Assembly (NCBI GenBank): GCA_964035575.1
Contig: OZ037894.1
Span: forward strand, 1,054,001 to 1,118,000
Direction: 5' to 3'
From: Rhynchopus sp. YZ270_cl-10
Taxonomy: Eukaryota; Euglenozoa; Diplonemea; Diplonemida; Diplonemidae
Length of the DNA stretch: 64,000 bases
Both the position numbers and the translations under genes were made by a program. The notes beneath the pieces were generated by a model that saw only the letters and a list, made by a program, of their open reading frames with translations, made no database searches and was not told where the DNA came from. Within the stretch, counting starts at the first letter, position 1. Each line of letters opens with the position of its first letter. Below, piece after piece: positions 10,189 to 20,778 of this stretch.

Positions 10189-10930
10189 TGCCGTGCTATT
10201 CACAGAACTTGATAGGCGATTGAGCGTATCTAAAGAAAAAAATAGACAAAGAGAAAAACAAAGAGATGGTAAAGGGACAATAAAATACGGTATTCCTCTT
10301 GAGAGGAACTCGTGTTCTCAAATGGCTGCCTAGTTGCTCAAGGTTGCTCTTGCTACTTCTCCAGTCGGAAGGGTTTGTTGTGCTGTCAAAATGTCATTGC
10401 CTGCATAGATGTCTGCATGAGGAGCAGTTTGCTTGCAACATGTTGTCTAATTATTCAAAACTTCAAAGATTTACTGGGGGGGGGGCGAATAAGAGATCAG
10501 GGGTGAATAAGAGATCAGGGCCGAATAAGAGATCAGGTTGAGATTTTTGGGGTATTTTTTTTTTTTTTTTTTGCATGCAACAGGGTTTTATCTTGAAAAA
10601 ACATTTTGAAATTTTACCCTGTCTACCCGGTCTGGCAAAAAAGTGGTCAAAAAAATATTTTTGCCTCCGGCGAAAATGTCTTGTTGCTTTTTTTTTCCCC
10701 AAAAAAAATTCCTATTTTTGGCTCGCCCGTTCGCCTAATAAGAGATGCCACATCTCTTATTCGCCCCCCCCCAGTAAAGAAAAAAAAAAAAATAGCAGTT
10801 TTGTTGTTTTGTTGTCTTGCAACTCATGAACCACCCCCACACACCATACGACCACATCATTGCAACACAACAGGATATTCCCATTTGGCACATCTCCTTT
10901 TGGTAGAGCACCGAAAAGAAGAGTACGAAA
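10189..10930. other. Spacer, second copy of 1485-2226
   Basis: No difference from 1485-2226 is apparent to me. It contains AATAAA near 10279, the 3'-spacer motif (10297-10414) and the hairpin element (10472-10778), and leads into the LRR gene start. Confidence 0.6.
10472..10778. mobile_element. MITE-like hairpin element, second copy
   Basis: This is the copy of 1768-2074 carried by the tandem duplication, with the same inverted ends (G-run plus CGAATAAGAGAT) and the same inner hairpin. Confidence 0.65.
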
Positions 10931-13900
10931 ATGTTTTTGCGAACCTTGTGTTCGCTGTGGTGTGCGGTAGGGCTTGCCTCTGCAGGGGTGCCTTTTGGGA
11001 CTGCGCCGTTCCGGAACGATGCGAAGTACTCTCTTGCGAATGCGTTTGACGGTGCGACGCACACGATGTACATCTCGCAGGAGTGGATCACGCCTGCACA
11101 GGTTGGGTACGACTTTGAAGGTGCGTGGCGGCGCTTTGTGTCGTACACGATTGTGTTTTCGAACGGTGCACACCTTGCGGGGCGGTCGCCTCAGCACTTC
11201 AACCTGCAGGGGTCTGCTGCGGAGGGGGTGTGGGTGGTGCTGGACACACAGCGCGACCAGACGAAGGCGGTGTGGGCGGCTGCGGGATACAAGAAGACGT
11301 ACCCGATTGTGTCGCCGGGATACTACACGAAGTACCGTCTGGTGGTGGACGACGACAACGACGTGCGTCTCGGCATTGCCAGCCTCTCCATTGGCGAGCT
11401 CAGCTTCGCAGAGGCGCTTGGCCCCATCGGGACGCCTGCGTACACAGCAAGCTACCCACTGGAAAACGCGTTTGACAAAAACTTTGGGACAATGTATCTG
11501 TCGAAGATCGGGGCGACACCTGCAGAGATTGGCTACAACTACGGGCCGTCCTCGCCAAGGCTGCACAGAACATACACGATTGTGTACTCCAACGGCGGTG
11601 TGAAGACGCGTTCGCCAAAGACCTTCACGATGCAGGGGTACGCGAACAGCAGGTGGACGCCGCTGGACTACAGACACAGCCAGACCTCGGCGGTGTGGGA
11701 CGCTGCGGGGAACAAGCAGACCTTTTCCATTTCGTTTCCGCAGTACTACGAGGCGTACAAGCTTGTGGTGACGGAGGACAACGACGCGCGGGCAGGGGTT
11801 GTGATGCTTTCGGTTGGGGAGCTTCTGTTCGACTACACCCCGCCACCAACGAGCGCACCGCCGACACCAGCACCGCCGACATCCGTGCCGCCGACATCGG
11901 CGCCACCGACGTCTGCACCGCCCACGTCGTCGCCACCGACTCCCGCACCGCCAACACCCGCACCACCAACATCGGCACCACCAACACCGTCGCCGCCGAC
12001 ACCTTCCCCGCCAACACCGTCGCCACCGACACCGGCACCGCCGACACCGTCGCCCTGCGAAGGACATGGCTGTGCGTACCTTGTCCTGCGCGCGGTGTGG
12101 GAGGCACTGTACGACGAGGCCTTGGGCGGTGCGCTCGCAGGCTGGGTTGGTGAGGACGTGTGTGTCTGGGAGGGTGTTGTGTGTGGGCCGAGGAACGACT
12201 TCGTGCTGCGGCTGCGGCTGGCGGATGTGCCGACACGGCACGCGGTGGTGCCGGACCTGACACTGCTGTGGCTGCTGGCAGAGGTGGACCTGCGGGGGAC
12301 GGGTGTGACTGGGTTGGTGGGGCTGCCTGCGTCGGTGCTTGACGTCGACATCTCGTACACACAGATCAACGGCCCCTTCCCTGCTGCAGCGCTTGCTGCA
12401 CGGCGCTACATCGGTGCACGCGGTGCAGGCATCACAGGCGAGCTCCCTGCCGCCTTCCTCCCCGGGATGAGAGAAATCGACGTCTCCTCGAACAGCCTCG
12501 AAGGCGTGCTGCCACCACTCCCCACAGGGCTTGTCAACCTCCTCGCCCAGGACAACAGCTTCAGCGGCCCGCTCCCCGCATGCGACAGCTGCCTCCGCCT
12601 CATCCTCAACCACAACCAGCTCAGCGGCACCCTGCGTGCATACCCAAACCTCCTGAAGGGGCACTTCCACTTCAACCTTCTGACTGGCGGTGTTGACCTC
12701 ACCCTGGTGCCCAAGGCGACGTACATCGACCTGACGCAGAACCGTCTGACTGAGCCGCTGGAGAGTGAGAACTTGCAGAATCCGGCACTCAAGATTGCGG
12801 CCCTGAAGGTCGGGTACAACCAGATCTCTGGGCCGTTTCCGTTTGCGGTTGCGGGTGCGGGGACACGGGTGTTGGCGCTGCTGGTGGTGAACCGGAACAT
12901 GCTGACGGGGCGTATGCCGACGCGTGAGGAGGCGCGTGCGGTTGCGAATGTGGTTGTGCACGACAGGAACCCCTTCACGGATGCGCCCGAGACGTCGTCG
13001 CCACCAACACCGTCGCCTCCGACACCATCGCCACCGACACCGTCCCCCCCGACACCGGCACCGCCAACACCAGTGCCGCCGACACCCGAGCAGCGTCTGC
13101 TGGCTGCTGCTGCAGACGGCGACGTGGCACCTCTGATTGCGTCGCTCGCAGCAGAGGAGGCACAGCGCGACGCAGACAGGTCGGGGACACACGTCGTCCC
13201 TGTGGATGGTGTTGTGCACGGCTGGCGTGGGATCGCGCAGGCCGTTGTGGCACCGTTCACAACAACGATGACAGTGCAGGTGACCGGAGAGAAGGAGAAG
13301 CTGCAGGTGCGCCTTGAGACGGAGAGTGGCAGCACGGTGCTGGCGTACACGTGGCGCACGGATGCGTGGCAGGAGGCGACTGTGGTGCTGCCGGACTCTG
13401 TGCGTGGTGGGGCGGTTGTGTACCTTGAGTACGACGGTGAGGTGGAGCACACTGTGCCTGTGTTGCGTGAGGAGTGGGCGTGCGAAGATGCGGGCACACC
13501 GTGCGACACGGCTCATGCTGCGAACGGGAACAGAAGTGCCTTGCTCGAGTGCACGTTTACTGCGCACGTTGCGTGCATGGTGAACGAGACTTCTGCAGAC
13601 ACACACGCAGGCACCGCCTTGGCCACGTACCTCGCAGCGCACGGCGCACACACGCTGGCCACAACCCTGCTTGCCACAGGGCCCGCAGACCTCCCCGTTG
13701 AGACGCTGTCGGCGACGCTGCCCGCATCGACGTCGTCGTCACTGCGCATCTTCTACTACATCCCCGACACAAACGAGGCCTTTGAGCTGGCGCACACTGT
13801 GACAGCAACAGCAGGCGGCACTGTGACGGTGGAGTTTGAGCACCTCCCTGTGTACGAGGGCGTGCTTGTGGCGGACAGTGACGCTGCTGGGTTTGGTGGG

Positions 13901-15535
13901 ATGTGGGTGCGTGCCGTCGACGTGATGGCTGTGCCGCCTGGCACAACTGGGAAGACTGTGTCGACTGTGGGACGCACGGCAACGGTGCAGGCAGGGTGGT
14001 TTCGCGAGTGGTGGGATGACTTCATCAACACGCCTGCGGAGTGGGGTGTGAGCGGCTGTGTGCACACACACGAGGACCGTCTGGGGAGTCTGCGCCGCTC
14101 GCCGATTGTGGGGCTTCGCATCAGGTTCCGGATCTCCCCGTTTGGCCCTGTGCACCGTGTTGTGGCAGGGACGTACACGGACCAGAACGGGTGCTTTTCG
14201 ATGGTGACACACCGTGGTGGGAAGGGCAAACGCTCGGACTTGACGATGTCCGTGGATGCGCACGTGACGACAAGCCTGCTCAACATCGACCAGCAGGAGA
14301 CCGGCCTCAACTGGGGTGTCGGGCTGCCCCCGAACCTGGCCAGCGCGAGACGCGACTTTGCGCACGGCCGCTACTGGAACATGGGGACCCTGTACCTGGC
14401 TGGGGACGATGCGCCTGCCGGGGCGCAGATTGGGGAGCGGACGCAGCTTCTCCGCGATGACGTGTTCATCATGGAGGTGACGACACGTCTGCACACCTAC
14501 CTCGTGCAGAGCCTGAACGACGCACAGGGTCTGCGCAATGGACGCCCGATCCGGATCCTTTGGCCGAACTACTACCGCCACGGGAAGAGGGACGTTGTGC
14601 TGCCGGGGAAGCTGTACATTGGGACCCGCCCGCTGAGCTACCGCCTGCTTGTGGAGATGCTGATGGAGATGTGGTTCATGGAGCACGTTGGGCGGGTGGG
14701 GTGGCTGTGGATCATCTGGCCGAAGGTGCAGGACGAGTGCCGCGAGACGCCGACGATTGCTCTGCAGCGCGGGTTTGCGAAGTACGCAGCACGCATGCTG
14801 ATGCGCACTGTGTTTGGTGAGACAGTGCACCCTGCGGGCGAAGGCGGCGCACCTCTGCAGGTGGGGGGTGAGAACATGGCGGGGCTGGAGGACGAGCCGC
14901 TGTGTGCGCCCGCCACGCTGCCGACGCTGTGGGACGTGCAGCGCAATGCAAACGGTGTCGCCCACGCACTGCACCTTCTGACGGACCCACACTTCTACAG
15001 AAGACAGTTCGTTGGGACGGCCGCAGCCACAGAGGCGGTTGCGACGGGCGCAGCCCTGCAGCCACAGTGCGAGTGGTACCCGAGTGTGTCGTTCAACGTG
15101 GTCCACCTCATGCGGGTGTTCTTCCCTGGCCCTGGCTACTCTGGGGTGCTGGACTTTGAGGCCGACGTGCACACCTTCTACACTCGGTTCCAGGTTGTGC
15201 TTGGTGTCCCGCAGGGGTGGATGGACGACCGCAGGCGCTACCTCGACCCACGCGCCACACAGAACCCGTGGGAGGTGTGTGACCTGCTCCCCACACCGCC
15301 ACCGACACCAGTACCGACACGACGTGCCCCGCCTCCGCCGTCACCCCCACCAACACCAGTCCCCACTGCACCGCCGACGCCGCCGCCCACACCACAACCG
15401 ATCCAGCTGGGATGCAACACACAAGATGGTGCCAAAAAGAACGGCGCCATATGGGACCGTCCACCCTGTGAAACATGCATGTGCCGCGCACCTTTGGTAA
15501 CCTGCACACAAAAGCCCGGCTGTGATCAGTGGTAG
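10931..15535 (+). CDS. Secreted multidomain LRR / discoidin-like protein, copy 2 (1534 aa)
   Basis: The protein sequence is identical to the product of 2227-6831, so the domain description there applies. The DNA reads identically from the start to 15330. After that four third-position changes are visible (15331, 15349, 15379, 15475 against 6627, 6645, 6675, 6771), all silent, and the 3' flank diverges further, with a short insertion at about 15552. This pattern suggests an older tandem duplication whose upstream part was recently homogenised, while selection kept the protein unchanged at the 3' end. Confidence 0.88.
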   Translation: MFLRTLCSLWCAVGLASAGVPFGTAPFRNDAKYSLANAFDGATHTMYISQEWITPAQVGYDFEGAWRRFVSYTIVFSNGAHLAGRSPQHFNLQGSAAEGVWVVLDTQRDQTKAVWAAAGYKKTYPIVSPGYYTKYRLVVDDDNDVRLGIASLSIGELSFAEALGPIGTPAYTASYPLENAFDKNFGTMYLSKIGATPAEIGYNYGPSSPRLHRTYTIVYSNGGVKTRSPKTFTMQGYANSRWTPLDYRHSQTSAVWDAAGNKQTFSISFPQYYEAYKLVVTEDNDARAGVVMLSVGELLFDYTPPPTSAPPTPAPPTSVPPTSAPPTSAPPTSSPPTPAPPTPAPPTSAPPTPSPPTPSPPTPSPPTPAPPTPSPCEGHGCAYLVLRAVWEALYDEALGGALAGWVGEDVCVWEGVVCGPRNDFVLRLRLADVPTRHAVVPDLTLLWLLAEVDLRGTGVTGLVGLPASVLDVDISYTQINGPFPAAALAARRYIGARGAGITGELPAAFLPGMREIDVSSNSLEGVLPPLPTGLVNLLAQDNSFSGPLPACDSCLRLILNHNQLSGTLRAYPNLLKGHFHFNLLTGGVDLTLVPKATYIDLTQNRLTEPLESENLQNPALKIAALKVGYNQISGPFPFAVAGAGTRVLALLVVNRNMLTGRMPTREEARAVANVVVHDRNPFTDAPETSSPPTPSPPTPSPPTPSPPTPAPPTPVPPTPEQRLLAAAADGDVAPLIASLAAEEAQRDADRSGTHVVPVDGVVHGWRGIAQAVVAPFTTTMTVQVTGEKEKLQVRLETESGSTVLAYTWRTDAWQEATVVLPDSVRGGAVVYLEYDGEVEHTVPVLREEWACEDAGTPCDTAHAANGNRSALLECTFTAHVACMVNETSADTHAGTALATYLAAHGAHTLATTLLATGPADLPVETLSATLPASTSSSLRIFYYIPDTNEAFELAHTVTATAGGTVTVEFEHLPVYEGVLVADSDAAGFGGMWVRAVDVMAVPPGTTGKTVSTVGRTATVQAGWFREWWDDFINTPAEWGVSGCVHTHEDRLGSLRRSPIVGLRIRFRISPFGPVHRVVAGTYTDQNGCFSMVTHRGGKGKRSDLTMSVDAHVTTSLLNIDQQETGLNWGVGLPPNLASARRDFAHGRYWNMGTLYLAGDDAPAGAQIGERTQLLRDDVFIMEVTTRLHTYLVQSLNDAQGLRNGRPIRILWPNYYRHGKRDVVLPGKLYIGTRPLSYRLLVEMLMEMWFMEHVGRVGWLWIIWPKVQDECRETPTIALQRGFAKYAARMLMRTVFGETVHPAGEGGAPLQVGGENMAGLEDEPLCAPATLPTLWDVQRNANGVAHALHLLTDPHFYRRQFVGTAAATEAVATGAALQPQCEWYPSVSFNVVHLMRVFFPGPGYSGVLDFEADVHTFYTRFQVVLGVPQGWMDDRRRYLDPRATQNPWEVCDLLPTPPPTPVPTRRAPPPPSPPPTPVPTAPPTPPPTPQPIQLGCNTQDGAKKNGAIWDRPPCETCMCRAPLVTCTQKPGCDQW

Positions 15536-16708
15536 TATGGAACACAGAGCACACAACAAAGCACGGAGAAAAAAAGGTGACGGAATACACCTGGGTGGCG
15601 TGGGGATCTTCATTTAGATGTGTATGCACGTGGCATATATCTTTCAACTTTTCTTCATGTCACTTCGCGAGAGCGATTTGTGTATTTCAAGTCACACATT
15701 ATTCTTTCCACTATAAACAGCCTGGTTGAAATAGAGAGAAAGACGAGAGAAAGGAGTTGATGCATGTTGCAGTGTCCTGTGAAGGTAGTGTGCGTGCATT
15801 CTTTTTTATTGTCAGGCTGTCCCCCTCCTCCCCCATGACCACAAGTCTCATATTTGTTCAAGACGACCAGTCACGAGAGGCTAAGGAATCATCTTGCAAG
15901 CCTTTCCTGTTGTTCCTCTCCCGACACTAGGAGCACGGACCCTTTGTTTCCAGACACTCCCGTTTGGTCATGAAGGTTTTCCCCTCTGTTATTTTTATTT
16001 TTCTATCTTGTTGTTGTCTCTTTCTTTGTGTATTCAAAGAAAAAGAAGTGGCTAAGTGTGAACCAAGTCACGTTGCAACACAACACACAGCTCTCTTTTC
16101 CATGTCTGCAGATGAGGACTCTGCAATAGATATTGCAGAGTCTGGAATGTGCAGGTTTTCATTATCAAGGTGACTAAGTGTGTGAGGATACGTTCATCGC
16201 ACCTGACATGCTGTCCATTTAGTTCGGTTATATTCCCTTCATCCCTCATCCCCTTTACAGCATCCTCATGTGTCGGCACCAAACGTTTTGTGCTGTTGTT
16301 TTGTGCTTCTCACCGAGTCTCACAAATGCAAAACGTTGTTTTCCTTGCTCAGGTTTGTATTTTTCTTATGTTGTCTAGGGACCACCTGCAGAGAGAGGGG
16401 GCAAAGACAGAGGGGAGCAACAATCACAGATGCACACAATGTCTGCAGATTTGTTCCTCACCGTCGATTTCTTGCCACCCGTACCCCCAAAGGAAGTACC
16501 TAGAACACAGCACACCACACACATTCTCTGGGCAACTTTTCCCGCACTGAGGAATCACTCAATTTTCAATCCCACATTTTGAAACACACGTATTGAACCT
16601 AGTTCCCTCTGTACCCCCTGCCTCCCTTTCCCAGTTTTCTCTCTGCCGCAATACTCCCTGCTTACACCCTTCTCCCTCACTGCAACAACACAGATTTATA
16701 TTTTAACA
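15536..16708. promoter_or_regulatory. Spacer and upstream region of the first intact secreted propeller gene
   Basis: 15536-16312 is the diverged counterpart of 6832-7560. From about 16364 (ttcttatgttgtctaggg) to the ATG it holds the block shared by all secreted-type genes and by the U-box gene (29756-30099, 40045-40388, 44844-45133). The block contains a purine-rich stretch with agagagagggggcaaagaca, two pyrimidine tracts ending in AG (ctccctttcccag and ...caacaacacag), and tttatattttaaca next to the ATG. These are candidate promoter and trans-splice acceptor signals; that role is inference. Confidence 0.55.
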
Positions 16709-17860
16709 ATGTGTATTGTGACAGCTATGGTGGCAGCGGTGCTGTCGCAGGGGCTGCCGGTGGAGCCTACACCCTTCACAGTTGTTGCCATACCGGGTGT
16801 GTATGGGAACACTACGCGTGGAGATAATAGCTCAAACGTTCTTTACACGTTTACGAACAATGGAACCAGCTTTGTGCCACAAGGGCTGTTCTGGGGTGGT
16901 TATGCACAGCAATGTGCCAGTGGTGTGACGGACACACTTCTCTTCTGTGTGGGTGAAACCGAAAGCAACGTGTACTCCCTGACTGTGTACGACACAGCCC
17001 AGCCTGCCTTCGTGGTGTTGGTGCACGAAGCCCGAGAGTTCTTCAAAGGTACAGGCAGGGGTGGCAAGGTCTTCACTGCATACCAGCCTGGGATGCTTTT
17101 TGTTGTGGTGGGGACTGCGCTGTACGTCGTTGATGTATCGTCACCAAAGGACCCTAAGGACAAGATTATTGAAGACCTCTTGTTTCCGCAGATTAAGGAT
17201 GTGAAGTTCAGTGGTGAGCACATTGCAGTCCACGCAGTCGAGATTGATGGTGTGCAGGAGAACGTTTATGTGTATCGCTTTGTCGATTCTATTTTCAAGA
17301 GTGTTGGGCAAATCCCGATGAACGGCAATGCTGGATTACGGTCGTTTACTGGCTTTCCATCATGGGATATCAAAGGAGGTGTGTTTGCTGCCGTGTACCC
17401 TTCTTTGGGCGAGAATTATTATTACAGAGCTACCATTGGCGACACCATCAGCAACTCCAGGAACGACAGTAAGCGTTACTACAACTCACGCTACTACCAT
17501 GTGAGCATTCTCATGGACGGGACAATTGCAGTGTTCAACTGCGACAATTCCCCTTCATGCCAGACATTTGCTGTGAGCCTCTTGCAAGAGAGTCCGTTTG
17601 ATTTGATTACAGTGTATTCGAACACAGATCTGTCACGTAACGCCCAGCTGGCAAAGATGGTGTCCGTCGAGGGTTATGTGTACATTACGTTAGGGGAGAA
17701 GCGTACGTCTGATATGAATCTGCGCGTGTTGTCGACTGCAAATGGCACGGTCTGGAAGCAAACGGTCTCTTACAATTTTACGGACTACATGCAGCTCACC
17801 TTCACACAAAGCAACCCTCCTGCGCAGAGCAACGCGGTCATGCTCAAAATGGCAGACTAA
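16709..17860 (+). CDS. Secreted propeller-family surface protein (383 aa)
   Basis: The ATG follows the conserved leader, and the protein opens with a short signal peptide (MCIVTAMVAAVLSQG). The body is the family ectodomain: a nearly invariant first half (TPFTVVAIPG, QCASGVTDTLLFCVGE, VYDTAQPAFVVLVHEA, YVVDVSSPKDPK) and a variable second half after SWDIKGGVFAAVYP. Strands of the type LYVVDVSSPxDPK recall the LVIVD repeat of beta-propellers; that assignment is mine by eye. The protein ends AQSNAVMLKMAD with no membrane helix, because the helix and tail region of the anchored genes is missing and a TAA follows within a few codons. It is therefore predicted to be secreted or loosely attached. 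The 14-residue stretch after GQIPMNG is longer than in relatives. Confidence 0.85.
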   Translation: MCIVTAMVAAVLSQGLPVEPTPFTVVAIPGVYGNTTRGDNSSNVLYTFTNNGTSFVPQGLFWGGYAQQCASGVTDTLLFCVGETESNVYSLTVYDTAQPAFVVLVHEAREFFKGTGRGGKVFTAYQPGMLFVVVGTALYVVDVSSPKDPKDKIIEDLLFPQIKDVKFSGEHIAVHAVEIDGVQENVYVYRFVDSIFKSVGQIPMNGNAGLRSFTGFPSWDIKGGVFAAVYPSLGENYYYRATIGDTISNSRNDSKRYYNSRYYHVSILMDGTIAVFNCDNSPSCQTFAVSLLQESPFDLITVYSNTDLSRNAQLAKMVSVEGYVYITLGEKRTSDMNLRVLSTANGTVWKQTVSYNFTDYMQLTFTQSNPPAQSNAVMLKMAD

Positions 17861-18233
17861 TCAGTCACGACTGAGTAATAAAGAGGTCTTGTGTGTCGTG
17901 AAGCGTCCAGTATTTCGAATTGTTGTTATGTGCATGTGTTGCACGTTTACTTTCTATTGCTCAGTTTTCGGTGAATTTGTTTCTGGCTTACGAACCATTT
18001 TTGTTAGCCACCCCATCGCTCTCTCTTTGCTATTGCAGTGTGTTCTTGTTTTCTTTTCACTCTTGCATGTTACAAAGTTTGAATACCACAGCCAGTCGCG
18101 TTTTTCTGCAATGTGTATTGCGGCTTCTGCGTCTGGCCTGGTCTTTATTGTTTGTCATAATAACCAGCAAGATTTTTGAAATTGTTTTATTCTATGTCTG
18201 CATCCTGATGAGGTGTTGATATCCAAATCTTAA
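17861..18233. repeat. Conserved inter-gene spacer module
   Basis: This follows every propeller gene: a gag(g/a)tcttgtgtgtcgtg stretch after the stop, then gaatttgtttctggcttacg, gccagtcgcgtttttctgc, and ending gatatccaaatcttaac. This copy lacks the middle part (gacaatgatgatgaagtgg to ttctctaggg) present in most others. No gene is seen in it. Confidence 0.6.
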
Positions 18234-18555
18234 CATGTTTGTTTATTGCTTCTGTTTACTTCGCACTGCTTGCTGGTCCTTATTTTTGTTTAGCTCTGCC
18301 GAGTCAGTGTACCAACACTTCTTGGCCTGTTTGGACTAGCACGGTGCTGTGTCCTGGATGGTGCCTTCTCTGGTCAACTCCAGGCACCTCAGACTTCCTC
18401 TTGTGTGTTGAAGAATATTGATTAGAAAAATGTTGATCTGCCTTTTGTGTTTTCCTTCCCATTGCATTTCCGTTGACACAACGAACCCTCCACACCACAA
18501 CAACAGCACACAGGAAACGGGGCTACACGAACAGACAACCCTGCCCCACCCCACG
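18234..18555 (+). promoter_or_regulatory. Upstream module of anchored-type propeller gene
   Basis: This conserved block precedes all anchored genes. It begins catgtttgtttattgcttc and contains the tract ccttatttttgtttag, then ccttttgtgttttccttccc followed by cacaacaacag. The tracts plus AG are candidate splice acceptors. The stretch from TTG 18418 is open but codes LIRK..., starts on TTG, and the members without an insertion differ there mainly by amino-acid-changing substitutions, so I treat it as leader, not protein. Confidence 0.5.
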
Positions 18556-19911
18556 ATGTCGTGGCAGCACCGGTCCACGTCAGCACAGAGTGTCTTCTTC
18601 TTTGTTGCAGCGGTGCTGTCGCAGGGGCTGCCGGTGGGGTGCACACCCTTCACAGTTGTTGCCATACCGGGTGAGTATGGGGTCACCACGAACGGAGAAA
18701 AGAGCTCAAACGTTGCCCACACTTTTACGAACAATGGAACCAGCTTTGTGCCACAAGGGGAGTTCAGGAGTGGGTATGCACAGCAATGTGCCAGTGGTGT
18801 GACGGACACGCTTCTCTTCTGTGTGGGTGAAACCGAAAGCGACGTGTACTCCCTGACTGTGTACGACACAGCCCAGCCTGCCTTCGTGGTGTTGGTGCAC
18901 GATGCCCCAAGGTACTTCGATGTCGGTGCGGGCAGGGGTGACAAGGTCTTCACTGCATACCAGCCTGGGATGCTTCTTGTTGGGGTGGGGACTGTGCTGT
19001 ATGTCGTTGATGTATCGTCACCGGAGGACCCGAAGATGACACTGGTTGTTCACCTCATGGTTGCGCAGATTGTGGGTGTGAAGTGCAGTGGTGAGCACAT
19101 TGCAGTCCAAGCAGTTGAGCGTGATGGTGTGCAGGAGAATGTTTATGTGTATCGCTTTGTGCATTCAATTTTGAAGAATGTTGCGACAATCCCGATGAAC
19201 GGTGTAGCGTCGTGGGCCGGTCAACCATCGTGGGATATCAAAGGAGGTGTGTTTGCTGCTGTCTACCCGACTACGTCAGAGGCTTATTATTATCGAGCAA
19301 CCATTGGCGACACTATCAGCGACACCACTAATCATAGTCAGTTGTCTACCTACACATTCGCCAAATATCAGGTGAGCATTCTCACGGATGGGGCAATTGC
19401 AGTGTTCAGCTGCAAGAATACTATTTGCGACACGTTTACTGTGAACCTGTTTCAAGAGAATCCGTTTGATTTGATTCAAGTTTATTCGAATACGGATTGG
19501 ACGCGTACCAACGAGGTTCCAAAGATGGTGACAGCGGAGGGTTACGTTTACATTACGTTTATGGCGGTGGTTGATTCGCAAACGTCAGGGATGAGTCTAC
19601 ACGTGTTGTCGATTGAAGATGACATGGTCTGGAAGCAAACAGGCTCTTACAATTTTAAAGAGTCCGTGCAGATCACTGTAACACAAAGCAACCCTGCAAA
19701 TACCAACGTGATCATGCTCACAGTTGCAGCCTCGCTAGTGTGCGTCTGCCTCCTCGCAGCAGTCCTTGCACTGCTCTTCCTGAAATGCTCCAAGCAGAAC
19801 GAATACACCACAGCAACGAACACGGGCTTTGTGGTCTCCAGCGACCACAAGAGGGGCAGCATGTGGTCAGAGATGCCCACAGCAAGTCAATCAGTCACGA
19901 CTGAGGCATGA
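18556..19911 (+). CDS. Membrane-anchored propeller-family surface protein (451 aa)
   Basis: I chose ATG 18556 (MSWQHRSTSAQSVFFFVAA) because it is the only ATG common to all anchored copies and opens a signal peptide ending near VLSQG, as in the secreted genes. The ectodomain, about residues 25-385, has the invariant first half (VVAIPGEYGVTT, VFTAYQPGMLLVGVGTVLYV, VDVSSPEDPK) and a variable second half (YYYRATIGDTISDTTNHS, TFTVNLFQENPFDLI). A single membrane helix lies at about 387-409 (LTVAASLVCVCLLAAVLALL), followed by KCSKQNE and a tail of about 42 aa with FVVSSDHKRGSMWSEMP. The predicted topology is type I. Ligand unknown. A longer form from ATG 18430 is possible but is not shared by the other copies. 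Confidence 0.85.
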   Translation: MSWQHRSTSAQSVFFFVAAVLSQGLPVGCTPFTVVAIPGEYGVTTNGEKSSNVAHTFTNNGTSFVPQGEFRSGYAQQCASGVTDTLLFCVGETESDVYSLTVYDTAQPAFVVLVHDAPRYFDVGAGRGDKVFTAYQPGMLLVGVGTVLYVVDVSSPEDPKMTLVVHLMVAQIVGVKCSGEHIAVQAVERDGVQENVYVYRFVHSILKNVATIPMNGVASWAGQPSWDIKGGVFAAVYPTTSEAYYYRATIGDTISDTTNHSQLSTYTFAKYQVSILTDGAIAVFSCKNTICDTFTVNLFQENPFDLIQVYSNTDWTRTNEVPKMVTAEGYVYITFMAVVDSQTSGMSLHVLSIEDDMVWKQTGSYNFKESVQITVTQSNPANTNVIMLTVAASLVCVCLLAAVLALLFLKCSKQNEYTTATNTGFVVSSDHKRGSMWSEMPTASQSVTTEA

Positions 19912-20485
19912 GGAGGTCTTGTGCGGAAGTGTTCAGAATTTCGAACACCACCCTGTTGTTTGTCTGTGTCATGGAAATGCAGCAAACACACGCCTGTTCC
20001 AGACAAGACACTTACTAGGCTGAGGGTGTTTGCATCCTCTGCCAGTTCATCTCCTTTCAGCATATGTGGGTCTTAGGTTCATGCGTTTTACTTGTTGTAA
20101 TGTGCATGTGTTGCGTTTACTTTTTATTATTTAGTTTTGACTTTTTTTACTCTCTGATTCCTGTATGTTGTTATGTCTCGCAACGGACTGCCAATGATCA
20201 TGAAGTGGACGCCACAGAGGAGAAGCGACCTTCTTTGCAGAAAACATCAGCTTGTTTGTGCATTATGAACGGGTGCCGTTCGACTTTTCTTCAACTTCTC
20301 TTTATTTTTACTCTTGCATGTTACAAAGTTTGAATACCACAGCCAGTCGCGTTTTTCTGCAATGTGTATTGCGGCTTCTGCGTCTGGCCTCGTCTTTATT
20401 GTTTGTTATAATAACCAGCAAGATTTTTGAAATTGTTTTATTCAATGTCTGCATCCTGATGAGGTGTTGATATCCAAATCTTAAC
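19912..20485. repeat. Inter-gene spacer module, divergent copy
   Basis: This is the spacer module with an extra segment (ccagacaagacacttactaggc to ctttcagcatatgtggg) also found after the gene at 26744-28072. It ends gatatccaaatcttaac, immediately before the TIR element at 20486. Confidence 0.55.
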
Positions 20486-20507
20486 ATGGTGTGGCTGAAG
20501 GGGGGTG

Positions 20508-20574
20508 CTATTTTCTGCTATTTTCTGCTATTTTCTGCTATTTTCTGCTATTTTCTGCTATTTTCTGCTATTTT
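20508..20574. repeat. CTATTTTCTG decamer tandem repeat
   Basis: Six units plus a partial one lie just inside the left TIR of the composite element. The right end has a similar shorter array. Confidence 0.8.
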
Positions 20575-20778
20575 GGGGGTCTGGATTTTTTTTATTTTTT
20601 GGCCGTGGTTTGGGCTTTTGCTAAAGGGAGGGAAAATGAGGGACTCCTGACCCCAGCCAGTCCCCAAAATACCTACCAAAGATGCAGGACAACGTTTTTT
20701 TCGAGCAAAAAAGCGTAAAAAATAAGAGCAATTTTAGCAAAAAAAAATGTATTTTGTCCCGATATAGACCAGGTGCTG

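Noticed and set aside
18418-18555. Longer N-terminus of the anchored proteins (LIRK/LIGK... upstream of MSWQ)
   Set aside because: It begins on TTG, members without an insertion lack an in-frame ATG there (26606) or gained one by a small change, and differences between them are mainly amino-acid changing.
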